Assembly (NCBI RefSeq): GCF_017571525.1
Contig: NZ_JAGETY010000005.1
Location: 1 to 64,000 of the forward strand
Source of the DNA: Hymenobacter sp. BT559
GTDB lineage: Bacteria > Bacteroidota > Bacteroidia > Cytophagales > Hymenobacteraceae
Direction of reading: 5' to 3'
DNA: 64,000 bases
A program made the translations under genes and the position numbers. The notes under the pieces were generated by a model. That model searched no databases, had not been told where the DNA came from, and saw nothing but the letters and a program-made list of their open reading frames with translations. This document shows, piece by piece, positions 7,558 to 14,717 of the stretch. Each line of letters starts with the position of its first letter. The first letter of the stretch is position 1.

Positions 7558-7723
7558 TCTGAACCACGGATTCGGACGGATTTGTCGGATTACGCGGATG
7601 TTGTGTACGCTAAAAAGGCCGCCTATCAGGCGGCCTTTTTAATTACTTTACACAGGCTAGCGGAAGAGAATCGGCTACAAAATCCGCGTAATCCAACAAA
7701 TCCGTCCGAATCCGTGGTTCAGA
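7558..7723. repeat. REP-like inverted repeat pair around a terminator
   Basis: The left arm 7558-7599 and the right arm 7682-7723 are reverse complements at 41 of 42 positions. They contain the phrase ACCACGGATTCGGACGGATT, which resembles intergenic repeats seen in several Bacteroidota genomes (memory, not a search). Between the arms lie a strong terminator and about 40 bp of filler. The right arm reaches into the convergent oxidoreductase gene and supplies its TGA stop. It may be a small non-autonomous mobile element. Confidence 0.8.
7612..7640. terminator. Bidirectional terminator inside the inverted repeat
   Basis: A perfect 13-bp stem AAAAAGGCCGCCT/AGGCGGCCTTTTT with a 3-nt loop. It has A and T tracts on either side, so it serves both convergent genes (ahcY and the flavin oxidoreductase). 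Confidence 0.95.
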
Positions 7724-8756
7724 CAAGTTGTAGCTCCTTCTTCACGGCTGGCGACACCTGCTGCCCAAACAACTCGGTCGAGCGCAGCACGGCCTCGTGC
7801 GGCATGCCTTCCAGCATCAGTTGGCCAAGGAAGCGGGTGTTACCGAATATGTTGCTGAGGTAAACCAGCTTGTCGGTAATCTGCTGCGGCGTGCCTACAA
7901 ACAGGGGGCCCTCCGGCCCACAGAGATAGTCAAACTGCTGGCGCGTAAACGGCCGCCAGCCGCGCTCGCGGCCGATGCGGTTCATGGTCAGCGAGTAGGC
8001 GGGGAAAAACTCATCGGCGGCCTGCTTGGCAGTTTCGGCCAGGTGAAAATGGCAGTTGATGCACAGTGGCAGTGCGGCAGCATCGTGGCCAGCCTGCTGA
8101 GCCGCCCGACGGAAAATATCAGCAAACGTCACGTACTGCGCTGGGGCACCGCCCAGAATAGCAATAGTGAGCCCTAGCCCCAGCGAACCAGCCCGCGCTG
8201 CCGAAGCGGGCGTACCACCCACGCCAATCCAGATGGGCAGCTTGGGCTGTACCGGGCGCGGGTACACGCCCCGGCCCGCAATAGCCGGCCGGTGCTTGCC
8301 CTGCCAGGTCACTACTTCGTTGTCGTTGAGCGTCAGTAATAGCCCTAGCTTTTCGGCGTACAACTCGTCGTAGTCATTCAGGCTTTGCCCAAATAGCGGG
8401 AACGACTCCGTGAACGACCCGCGCCCGGCAATAATCTCGGCCCGGCCATTAGAGAGCAAGTCGAGGGTGGCGAAGTTCTGGAAGGTGCGCACCGGGTCGG
8501 TCGAGCTGAGCACCGTGACGGCACTGGTGAGGCGCACTCGTTTGGTGACCGATGCTACAGCGGCCAATACCATTTCGGGCGACGACACCACGTAGTCGGC
8601 CCGGTGGTGCTCGCCAATAGCCAGCACATCGAGGCCGGCCTCGTCGGCGCAGCGGCCTAGCGCTACAAGTTCCTGCATACGTTGGGCCGCCGCCCGGTCG
8701 CCGCCTGGCTGGTGCGCGGGGGCTAACTCACCGAAAGAACTGATTCCTAATTCCAT
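7719..8756 (-). CDS. LLM-class (luciferase-like) flavin-dependent oxidoreductase
   Basis: This 345-residue protein has the bacterial luciferase-like TIM-barrel pattern: LGISSF at the start, AIGEHHRADYVVSSPEMVLAA (about 45-65), VRLTSAVTVLSSTDPVRTFQNFATLDLLSNGR (about 75-105), and PIWIGVGG (about 175-182). These enzymes use reduced FMN/F420 to oxidise small organic substrates; the substrate here is unknown. The last five nucleotides, including the TGA stop, fall inside the right arm of a 42-bp repeat, so the original C-terminus may have been altered. Two palindromes lie in its promoter region. Confidence 0.88.
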   Translation of the reverse strand: MELGISSFGELAPAHQPGGDRAAAQRMQELVALGRCADEAGLDVLAIGEHHRADYVVSSPEMVLAAVASVTKRVRLTSAVTVLSSTDPVRTFQNFATLDLLSNGRAEIIAGRGSFTESFPLFGQSLNDYDELYAEKLGLLLTLNDNEVVTWQGKHRPAIAGRGVYPRPVQPKLPIWIGVGGTPASAARAGSLGLGLTIAILGGAPAQYVTFADIFRRAAQQAGHDAAALPLCINCHFHLAETAKQAADEFFPAYSLTMNRIGRERGWRPFTRQQFDYLCGPEGPLFVGTPQQITDKLVYLSNIFGNTRFLGQLMLEGMPHEAVLRSTELFGQQVSPAVKKELQLV

Positions 8757-8788
8757 AAAATTCAGGTTGGGACAAATGCTACTTAAGA

Positions 8789-8810
8789 CTGCAAAGAAAG
8801 CACTTTGCAG
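8789..8810. promoter_or_regulatory. Palindrome CTGCAAAG-N6-CTTTGCAG before the flavin oxidoreductase
   Basis: A perfect 8-bp inverted repeat with a 6-nt spacer, 33-54 nt upstream of the ATG at 8756. On the minus strand it includes TTTCTTTG, one mismatch from the TAnnTTTG element, so a bound repressor could mask the promoter. Confidence 0.5.
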
Positions 8811-8815
8811 CTCAA

Positions 8816-8833
8816 TTAATGTACCAACATTAA
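8816..8833. promoter_or_regulatory. 18-bp palindrome TTAATGT-N4-ACATTAA
   Basis: A perfect 7-bp inverted repeat with a 4-nt spacer, lying one base past the short-chain dehydrogenase stop and about 60 nt upstream of the flavin oxidoreductase start. Size and shape suit a MarR/HxlR/TetR-type operator. It has no T tract typical of a terminator, although T residues follow on one side. Confidence 0.5.
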
Positions 8834-8834
8834 T

Positions 8835-9704
8835 TTAATCAAGGAAGTTTGTTTTGGTTAATGCTTCGCTCAGCTCCCACAGTTTTTGGTTGTTGGCGGG
8901 CGTATTGAAGCTGCTTTTTACCGGCTCGGGCTTTTTCTTGCTGAAAAAACCGCCGCTGGTAGCAGCCACACTAGGGTCGGTAGCTAGGAAAAGGCTGGTT
9001 TCGGCGCCCTTCTCGGGCGAAAGCATAAAGGGCCGGCCTAGCGCCAGCACCGCCGAAATGATGCCGCCCGTCTGCTGGCCGTAGCCGGTAGCCACTGCGC
9101 CGGGGTGCAGGGCATTGGTTGTCACGTTTGAGATACCGTGCTCGCGCAGGCGCTTGGCGAGCTCCTGCGTAAACATAATGTTCCAAAGCTTGGTGTTGCC
9201 GTACTCCCACACGGGGCTGTACGACTGCTCCGACTGCAAATCATCCAGTGTGGGCTTAGAAAAGCGGTAGGCCATTGAGGCCACGTTGACGATGCGCGCG
9301 GCAGGGCTCTTCTGCAGCAAATCGAGTAGCAGGCTGGTAAGCAGAAAGGGCCCGAGGTGGTTAGTGGCTAGGGTCATCTCATAGCCATCGGCCGAAAGCT
9401 CGCGCTTGGCTCCAAACATGAGGCCGGCGTTGTTCACCAGCACGTCGAGGCGCGGGTACTTATCATGAAGTTGAGCGGCCGCGTCGCGCACCTGCTGCTG
9501 CACCGAAAGGTCGGCTAGCACGATGTCTACTTGCTGATTGCCGGTAGCAGCGATGATTTCCTGCCGGGTGCGCTCGGCCTTTTGCCGGTTGCGGGCCAAT
9601 ATGATGACGTGGGCGCCCTGCCGCGCCAGCTCGCGGGCCGTGACTTCGCCAATGCCCGACGTGGCGCCGGTGACGAGGATAATTTTAGCTTGAAGGTCAG
9701 CCAT
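8835..9704 (-). CDS. Short-chain dehydrogenase/reductase (retinol dehydrogenase-like)
   Basis: This 289-residue protein has the classical SDR pattern: TGATSGIG for NAD(P) binding at residues 12-19, NNAG (in VLVNNAGLMFG) near 90, Ser in NVASMAY near 142, and the catalytic YxxxK in EYGNTK near 175. The sequence KPTLDDLQSEQSY and the NALHPGAVATGYG segment resemble the retinol dehydrogenase/WW-domain oxidoreductase-like subfamily. The start is ATG 9704 (MADLQAK); a longer in-frame reading overlaps the divergent glycosyltransferase. The substrate is unknown. It sits tandem with the flavin oxidoreductase on the minus strand, perhaps in one detoxification unit. Confidence 0.9.
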   Translation of the reverse strand: MADLQAKIILVTGATSGIGEVTARELARQGAHVIILARNRQKAERTRQEIIAATGNQQVDIVLADLSVQQQVRDAAAQLHDKYPRLDVLVNNAGLMFGAKRELSADGYEMTLATNHLGPFLLTSLLLDLLQKSPAARIVNVASMAYRFSKPTLDDLQSEQSYSPVWEYGNTKLWNIMFTQELAKRLREHGISNVTTNALHPGAVATGYGQQTGGIISAVLALGRPFMLSPEKGAETSLFLATDPSVAATSGGFFSKKKPEPVKSSFNTPANNQKLWELSEALTKTNFLD

Positions 9705-9760
9705 GAGGAAAAGGAATGAAAAGGTAGCCCTAGCATACGCAGCCAGACGGCTAGGGTAGG

Positions 9761-9778
9761 AGCCCCTACTCGGGGGCT
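9761..9778. other. Small hairpin next to the glycosyltransferase promoter
   Basis: AGCCCC (9761-9766) pairs with GGGGCT (9773-9778). It lies 8 nt upstream of the TAGCTTTG element in the divergent gap and may be a regulatory site. Confidence 0.3.
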
Positions 9779-9785
9779 GCGCCGC

Positions 9786-9793
9786 TAGCTTTG
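9786..9793 (+). promoter_or_regulatory. -7 element TAGCTTTG for the glycosyltransferase pair
   Basis: A full match to TAnnTTTG; only 8 nt separate it from the ATG at 9802. The mRNA would start at or within a few bases of the start codon. No clear TTG at -33 was found. Confidence 0.6.
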
Positions 9794-9801
9794 TACTAGC
9801 T

Positions 9802-10575
9802 ATGCCCACCATTCCGCTCTCCGTTGTTATCATCACCCTCAATGAGGAGGCCAACATTGCGCGCTGCCTGCAAGCGCTAGGCACCGTGGCCGACGAGGTG
9901 CTGGTGGTCGATTCTTTCTCTACCGACCGCACCGTCGAAATCTGCCGCGTGCACGGCGCGCGCCTCGTTCAGAATGCCTTTGCTGGCTATGTCGAGCAGA
10001 AAAATTTTGCCACCGACCAGGCCCGCTATAATTATGTCTTGCAGCTCGACGCCGACGAGGTGCTCACCGAAGAGCTGCGCCAAAGCATCATGGCGGTGAA
10101 AAAAAACTGGCAGCACGCGGCTTACGGGCTAGCCCGCCTCACCAACTATTGCGGCACCTGGGTGCGCCACGGCGGCTGGTATCCCGACCGCAAGCTGCGC
10201 CTTTACGACCGCCGCCTGGGCCGCTGGCAGGGCTTGCTGCTGCATGAGCACTATGTAGTGCAGCCGGGCCAAACCACCGGCCAGCTTGCCGGCGATGCGC
10301 TGCACTACTCCTATCATTCCATTGCCCAGCACGTTAATCAGCTCAATAAATTCACCAGCATCACGGCTCGTGAGCGGGCGCTGAGGGGCCAAACCAACGT
10401 CACGTTGTTTCACCTGCTGCTCAAGCCACTCTGGAAATTTATGTACGGCTATGTGTTTAGGCTAGGGTTCCTCGATGGCTTTGCCGGCCTGAGCATTGCC
10501 AGCATCTCGGCCTGGGGCGTGTTTTTGAAATTCGCCAAGCTCAAAACCGGCACCCAGAACGCGCCTACTCCATGA
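9802..10575 (+). CDS. Glycosyltransferase family 2, WaaE/KdtX-like
   Basis: This 257-residue protein has a GT-A fold start (SVVIITLNEEANIARCL), VVDSFSTDRT, and the metal-binding LQLDADEVL (DXD-like, about 92-98). The later HGGWYPDRKLRLYDR segment and the C-terminal hydrophobic region are typical of WaaE/KdtX enzymes that add a sugar to the inner core of lipopolysaccharide. The donor sugar cannot be told from sequence. It overlaps the next gene by ATGA, so the two are co-translated, and the partner is a heptosyltransferase-like GT9. It probably acts at the cytoplasmic face of the inner membrane. Confidence 0.88.
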   Translation: MPTIPLSVVIITLNEEANIARCLQALGTVADEVLVVDSFSTDRTVEICRVHGARLVQNAFAGYVEQKNFATDQARYNYVLQLDADEVLTEELRQSIMAVKKNWQHAAYGLARLTNYCGTWVRHGGWYPDRKLRLYDRRLGRWQGLLLHEHYVVQPGQTTGQLAGDALHYSYHSIAQHVNQLNKFTSITARERALRGQTNVTLFHLLLKPLWKFMYGYVFRLGFLDGFAGLSIASISAWGVFLKFAKLKTGTQNAPTP

Positions 10576-11612
10576 GTAAGCCTACCTTCCTCATATCGCG
10601 CACCGATGCCATCGGCGACGTAGTGCTCACCCTGCCGGTAGCGGGCTGGCTAAAGCAGCACTATCCCGATTGCCGGGTAGTGCTCATCGGGCGGGCCTAC
10701 ACGGCTGCCGTGGCCGCCGCGTGCCCCTGGGTCGATGACTTTTTGAACGCAGACGAGCTGTGGCAACTGCCTGAAAGTGAACAGGTAGCTCAGCTGCAAA
10801 GCCAGACTGCTACGGCCATCATCCACGTTTTCCCGAATAAGCGGCTGGCCCGGCTAGCTAAGCTGGCGCGCATTCCCATGCGTATCGGCACGCGCAACCG
10901 GGTGTTTCACTGGCTTACGTGCAACCAACTAGTAGCGCTGAGCCGCCGCCATTCGCCTCTGCACGAGACCCAGCTCAATCTGCAGCTGCTGGCCCTGCTA
11001 GGCTACCGCGAGCCGCTAGCGCTAAAGAAAGTGGCGCAGCTGGTACGCCTCGCGCCTGCTGCGCCGCTCCGCTCCGAGTATCAGCAACTGTTAGCTGCCC
11101 GGCAGCCCGGCCAGCTCAATGTCATCCTGCACCCGCGTAGCCGGGGCAGCGCCCGCGAGTGGGGGCTAGCGCATTTTAGCCAGCTAGCCCGGCTGCTGTA
11201 CGCCGCAGGTCACCGGGTTTTTATTAGTGGCACGGCGGCCGAAGGAGAAGAGCTGGCCGAGTGGCTGCGCGAAAATGCTGCCTTCTTCACGGCTGACCTC
11301 ACCGGCCAGTTAGCGCTACCCGAGTTTATCGCATTCATTGCTGCTGCCGATGGGCTGGTGGCTGGCAGCACCGGCCCGCTGCACCTGGCAGCCGCGCTGG
11401 GTCGCCATGCGCTAGGGCTGTATCCGCCTATCAAGCCCATGCACCCCGGGCGTTGGGGACCACTAGGGCCGCACGCCGAGTACCTGGTTTTTGACCGGCC
11501 CAACTGCCAGGACTGCCGTGCCCGGCCAACTGCCTGCACCTGTATTAAGGCCATAGAAGCTGCTACTGTAGCGGGCCAAATTGCGCATTGGCAACCATTG
11601 CCGACAACCTAA
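10572..11612 (+). CDS. Glycosyltransferase family 9 (heptosyltransferase-like)
   Basis: This 346-residue protein has two Rossmann halves. The N-terminal one opens with LISRTDAIGDVVLTLPVAGWLK, the hallmark of ADP-heptose:LPS heptosyltransferases, and the C-terminal one has VAGSTGPLHLAAALG (about 258-272) and YPPIKPMHPGRWGPLG. It should transfer a heptose or other sugar to LPS core. Its ATG overlaps the stop of the GT2 gene by 4 bp. A Cys-rich tail (CQDCRARPTACTC) is present near the C-terminus and is also seen in other Bacteroidota members of the family, as far as I recall. Confidence 0.9.
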   Translation: MSKPTFLISRTDAIGDVVLTLPVAGWLKQHYPDCRVVLIGRAYTAAVAAACPWVDDFLNADELWQLPESEQVAQLQSQTATAIIHVFPNKRLARLAKLARIPMRIGTRNRVFHWLTCNQLVALSRRHSPLHETQLNLQLLALLGYREPLALKKVAQLVRLAPAAPLRSEYQQLLAARQPGQLNVILHPRSRGSAREWGLAHFSQLARLLYAAGHRVFISGTAAEGEELAEWLRENAAFFTADLTGQLALPEFIAFIAAADGLVAGSTGPLHLAAALGRHALGLYPPIKPMHPGRWGPLGPHAEYLVFDRPNCQDCRARPTACTCIKAIEAATVAGQIAHWQPLPTT

Positions 11613-11735
11613 CGAGTAGTAGCTACCGTAGGTACGTGCTGTGGTGCGTATACCACGGTCCGCAACCAGCCTGACAGGGGGCTATTTCATGTGCTTTTAA
11701 TGCATCTGGCCAACTAAATCGCTGGCTTCCGGTCT

Positions 11736-11743
11736 TACTTTTG
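11736..11743 (+). promoter_or_regulatory. -7 element TACTTTTG for the sigma factor operon
   Basis: A full match to TAnnTTTG, 38 nt upstream of the sigma factor ATG at 11782. Confidence 0.6.
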
Positions 11744-11781
11744 CTCGCTACTGCCTTTATTACCTGCCCTATCTACCTATT

Positions 11782-12426
11782 ATGAGTGACTCTCCCGAAC
11801 GGGTGAAGCTGAGCAAAGAGGAAAAAGACCGGCGTTTTCAAGCCGAGCTGATGCCTGTGCTCGACCCGCTCTACAACTTCGCCTATCGCCTCACGCTCGA
11901 CGAAGACGACGCCAACGACCTGGTGCAGGAAACCTATCTCAAGGCGTACCGTTTTTTCGAGTACTTCGAGCCTGGCACCAACGCCAAGGCCTGGCTTTTC
12001 CGCATCCTGAAAAACTCGTTTATCAACGATTTTCGGAAGAAAAGCAAGCAGCCTGCTAAGGTTGACTACAGCGAAGTTGAAGGATATTATAATCCGGATG
12101 AGGTAGAGGGCGACGCCGACACCGGCGCCTCGTCGTCCGACCTGCGGCAACAGTCCTCGCGCGACCTTATCGGGGATGAGGTGGCAAGTGCCTTAAATTC
12201 GCTACCTGTTGATTTTCGGACAGTTATCATTCTGTGCGACCTAGAGGGCTTCACCTATGAAGAGATGGCCAAAGTGCTCGATATCCCTATCGGTACCGTG
12301 CGCTCGCGCTTGCACAGAGCTCGCAATTTCCTCAAGGACAAGCTCGAAAAATACGCTTCCTCGATGGGCTACGGGAACGATGAGGCGAATGACGCCGTTA
12401 ATGCCGCCGAACCCGAAGACGAATAA
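11782..12426 (+). CDS. RNA polymerase sigma-70 family factor, ECF type
   Basis: This 214-residue protein has region 2 (LYNFAYRLTLDEDDANDLVQETYLKAYRFFEYFEPGTNAKAWLFRILKN, about 28-80; shown only as segments LVQETYLKAY and AWLFRILKN) and region 4 (LPVDFRTVIILCDLEG then YEEMAKVLDIPIGTVRSRLHRAR, about 140-178). A linker of about 45 residues between them is acidic and longer than in many ECF factors. It is followed 55 bp later by a zinc-finger anti-sigma gene, the usual arrangement for a stress-responsive ECF pair. The acidic C-terminal tail (EPEDE) is typical of Bacteroidota members. The regulon cannot be told. Confidence 0.92.
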   Translation: MSDSPERVKLSKEEKDRRFQAELMPVLDPLYNFAYRLTLDEDDANDLVQETYLKAYRFFEYFEPGTNAKAWLFRILKNSFINDFRKKSKQPAKVDYSEVEGYYNPDEVEGDADTGASSSDLRQQSSRDLIGDEVASALNSLPVDFRTVIILCDLEGFTYEEMAKVLDIPIGTVRSRLHRARNFLKDKLEKYASSMGYGNDEANDAVNAAEPEDE

Positions 12427-12481
12427 GTTAATTTTTCTTTCACTATTTAACCCAGGCTAAGAACCTGTTCCCGTTTCGCTC

Positions 12482-12784
12482 ATGGAAGCTACCGCTACTA
12501 CAACCAATACGTCGGCCCCCCTTGCCTCGGCTTCGCCGCTGGCTAGTGCCCCCGACTGCGACCGCGTGAACATTGTACTTGACCAGCTTCTCGAAGGACG
12601 GGTCCTGACGGAAGAAGATGAGGATTACCTCATCCATCATGGCGATGACTGCTCGCCTTGCTTTGATGATATCAACAAGCAACGGTTCTTCATTGGCTTT
12701 TTGAATCAGAAAGTAGGCCGCCGCCCGGCCCCTTCGGCCCTGCCAAACGCTATCATGGCGCGCTTACACGCCGAAATAGCCTAG
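12482..12784 (+). CDS. Zinc-finger anti-sigma factor (ZAS-like)
   Basis: A 100-residue soluble protein without a membrane segment. After a Ser/Ala-rich N-terminus it has CDRVNIVLDQLLEGR, then the zinc motif HHGDDCSPC (H-x3-C-x2-C, about 58-66), then a helix ending FLNQKV. This is the pattern of ZAS-domain anti-sigma factors that hold ECF sigma factors inactive. It directly follows the sigma factor, so the two probably form a regulatory pair. The TAG stop codon (12782-12784) forms the TAG of the next gene's -7 promoter element. Confidence 0.85.
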   Translation: MEATATTTNTSAPLASASPLASAPDCDRVNIVLDQLLEGRVLTEEDEDYLIHHGDDCSPCFDDINKQRFFIGFLNQKVGRRPAPSALPNAIMARLHAEIA

Positions 12785-12789
12785 CTTTG
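12782..12789 (+). promoter_or_regulatory. -7 element TAGCTTTG for gmk
   Basis: A full match to TAnnTTTG that begins with the stop codon of the anti-sigma gene and lies 7 nt upstream of the gmk ATG at 12797. It implies a leaderless gmk mRNA separate from the sigma operon. Confidence 0.55.
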
Positions 12790-12796
12790 CAGCCCT

Positions 12797-13396
12797 ATGC
12801 AGGGCAAAATCATTGTATTCTCAGCTCCTTCGGGCGCGGGTAAGACGACTATCGTGCACCGGCTCATGGACTTAATCCCTGAGTTGAGCTTTTCCATCTC
12901 CGCCTGTACCCGCGACCGCCGGGGCCGCGCCGAGGTCAATGGCAAGGACTACCACTTCATCTCGGTGGCCGATTTTCAAGATAAAATCCGCCACGACGAG
13001 TTTGTAGAGTGGGAAGAGGTGTATGAAGGTGCCTTCTACGGCACTCTCAAATCCGAAATCGAGCGTATCTGGGCCAATGGCCAGCACGCCATTCTTGATG
13101 TCGACGTGAAGGGTGGCCTCAGCATCAAGGAATTTTACAAGGACCGGGCGCTGGCCATTTTCGTGCGTCCGCCGTCTATCGAGGCCCTAGCGCAGCGCCT
13201 CACCGCCCGCGCTACCGACTCTACCTCCAGCATTTCATCGCGAGTGTACAAAGCCACGTTCGAGCTGGCTTTCGAGGATAAGTTCGACGTAACCGTCGTC
13301 AACGATAAACTCGACGAAGCCGTGGCTCATGCCGAGAAGCTGGTGCGTGATTTCATCAAGGCCGCGCCTGAGCCCGAGCAGGATGATGCTGGCTAG
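12797..13396 (+). CDS. gmk: Guanylate kinase
   Basis: This enzyme phosphorylates GMP to GDP. The 199-residue length is normal. The P-loop SAPSGAGKTT lies at residues 9-18, the GMP-binding segment SISACTRDRRGRAEVNGKDYHF near 32-53 (seen as SACTRDRR and NGKDYHF), and the catalytic-loop Arg pattern of RPPSIEALAQRL is near 115-125. It overlaps nadD by 14 bp. The promoter element at 12782-12789 may drive it independently of the upstream sigma/anti-sigma pair. Confidence 0.96.
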   Translation: MQGKIIVFSAPSGAGKTTIVHRLMDLIPELSFSISACTRDRRGRAEVNGKDYHFISVADFQDKIRHDEFVEWEEVYEGAFYGTLKSEIERIWANGQHAILDVDVKGGLSIKEFYKDRALAIFVRPPSIEALAQRLTARATDSTSSISSRVYKATFELAFEDKFDVTVVNDKLDEAVAHAEKLVRDFIKAAPEPEQDDAG

Positions 13397-14003
13397 TCCC
13401 GCACCCGCCTCTAGGCGGGTAGGCTTGCTCTTTGGCTCGTTCAATCCCGTGCACGTTGGCCATCTTATTCTAGCCGAGCATTTTGCCACTCGCTCCGACC
13501 TAGCCGAAGTATGGCTGGTCGTGTCGCCGCAAAACCCGTTCAAAGCAGCAGCCGACCTACTACCCGAGGCGCAACGCCTGCACTGGGTAGAGTTGGCCGT
13601 AGCTGAAAACCCGCGCCTGCGCGCCGAGCCGATAGAGCTCAGCTTGCCACGGCCCAGCTACACCATTGCCACGCTTGACGCACTCCGCGAGCGCCACCCG
13701 GCGGTCGAGTTTGTGCTCTTGATAGGCGGCGATAACCTGCCTGGTCTGCCGCGCTGGCAGCACGCCGACCGCCTGCTAGCCGAGTTCGACATCTACGTGT
13801 ATCCTCGTCCTGGCACGCCGCTGCCCGACTTGGCGCCTTTTCCGCGCGTGCAGGTAGTTCAAGCGCCGCTACTCGATATCTCGGCCACCTACATCCGCGA
13901 AAGCCTTCGGCGCGGGTTGTCAGTCCGGTACTTGGTACCGCCCGCGGTCGAACGGGAATTACTAACTGTGTCGCTCAGTGCTAGCGACTCGGCAAGAAAA
14001 TAA
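13383..14003 (+). CDS. nadD: Nicotinate-nucleotide adenylyltransferase
   Basis: This enzyme joins nicotinate mononucleotide and ATP in NAD synthesis. It is 206 residues from the ATG at 13383 (a second ATG follows at 13386); both overlap the end of gmk, as is usual for coupled genes. Signatures are the nucleotidyltransferase GSFNPVHVGHL near 18-28, VSPQNPFK near 47, and ISATYIRESLRRG near 175-187 (ISSTxxR-like). It ends on a two-way terminator shared with frr. Confidence 0.95.
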   Translation: MMLASPAPASRRVGLLFGSFNPVHVGHLILAEHFATRSDLAEVWLVVSPQNPFKAAADLLPEAQRLHWVELAVAENPRLRAEPIELSLPRPSYTIATLDALRERHPAVEFVLLIGGDNLPGLPRWQHADRLLAEFDIYVYPRPGTPLPDLAPFPRVQVVQAPLLDISATYIRESLRRGLSVRYLVPPAVERELLTVSLSASDSARK

Positions 14004-14035
14004 AAAGGCCCGGCGAGTTATCGCTGGGCCTTTTT
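14002..14035. terminator. Bidirectional terminator between nadD and frr
   Basis: A stem of about 15 bp, AAAAAGGCCC-G-GCGA with TCGC-T-GGGCCTTTTT (one G-T wobble) and a 4-nt loop. A and T tracts flank it, and it overlaps the nadD stop. Confidence 0.93.
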
Positions 14036-14054
14036 GGTGTCTAAAATATTGACC

Positions 14055-14618
14055 TCAGATGGTCATAATCTCCGACTCTTTCTTGGTGAAGAGCTTGTCT
14101 ACTTCGATGATGTGGGCGTCGGTGTATTTCTGCACCTTGGCTTCCGCATCCTTAATGGCATCTTCGGCAGCGCCGTCTTTTTGCAGCTTGCGCAACGCCT
14201 CGTTGGTGTCTTTGCGAATAGCGCGTACACGCACTTTGCCGCTTTCTACCTCATTCTTGGCCTGCTTCACGAGGTCGCGGCGGCGCTCCTCCGTCATAGC
14301 CGGAATATTGAGGCGCACACCATCGGCATCCGATACCGGGTTGAGGCCCAGGTCACTATTCTTAATAGCTTTCACTATTTCGCTCACCATATTTTTCTCC
14401 CAGGGCTTGATGTGCAGCGAGCGGGGGTCGGGCGCCGAGATATTGGCAATCTGCGATACTGGGGTGGGCGTGCCGTAGTAGTCTACACGCAGGCCATCGA
14501 GCATGGCCGGCGAAGCTTTGCCTGCCCGAATACGGCTCATCTCTACGCCAACGTGGGCAACGGCTTTGCCCATCGATTCCTCAGCATCGCTGAGGTAAAA
14601 TTGAATTTCCTCGTCCAC
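14055..14618 (-). CDS. frr: Ribosome recycling factor
   Basis: This protein splits post-termination ribosomes together with EF-G. It is 187 residues long, the normal length. Signatures are RIRAGKASPAMLDGLRVDYYG near 30-50 (seen as GKASPAML and VDYYG), SLHIKPWEKN near 70-79, and EERRRDLVKQAKNEVE near 108-123. The start codon is GTG at 14618 (MDEEIQF); no in-frame ATG lies close upstream. pyrH lies 99 bp upstream on the same strand, the conserved bacterial order pyrH-frr. Confidence 0.97.
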   Translation of the reverse strand: MDEEIQFYLSDAEESMGKAVAHVGVEMSRIRAGKASPAMLDGLRVDYYGTPTPVSQIANISAPDPRSLHIKPWEKNMVSEIVKAIKNSDLGLNPVSDADGVRLNIPAMTEERRRDLVKQAKNEVESGKVRVRAIRKDTNEALRKLQKDGAAEDAIKDAEAKVQKYTDAHIIEVDKLFTKKESEIMTI

Positions 14619-14717
14619 TTTCTGAAAGGTTGAGTTTTAAATATTGAATGTCGGAGTAGTACTGAATGCACGCTGATGCGCAGCCGTATGCCGCAACATT
14701 CAGCACCGATAGTACGC

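Noticed and set aside
7582-7863. Open frame across the inverted repeat
   Set aside because: It spans a terminator and repeat arms and lies antisense to the oxidoreductase end; it has no domain or start signal.
9705-9932. N-terminal extension of the short-chain dehydrogenase
   Set aside because: The extra 76 residues overlap the divergent glycosyltransferase gene and its promoter, and the dehydrogenase core starts normally at ATG 9704.
13329-13382. N-terminal extension of nadD inside gmk
   Set aside because: It would overlap gmk by 68 bases. The ATG at 13383 gives a normal-length enzyme with a small overlap.
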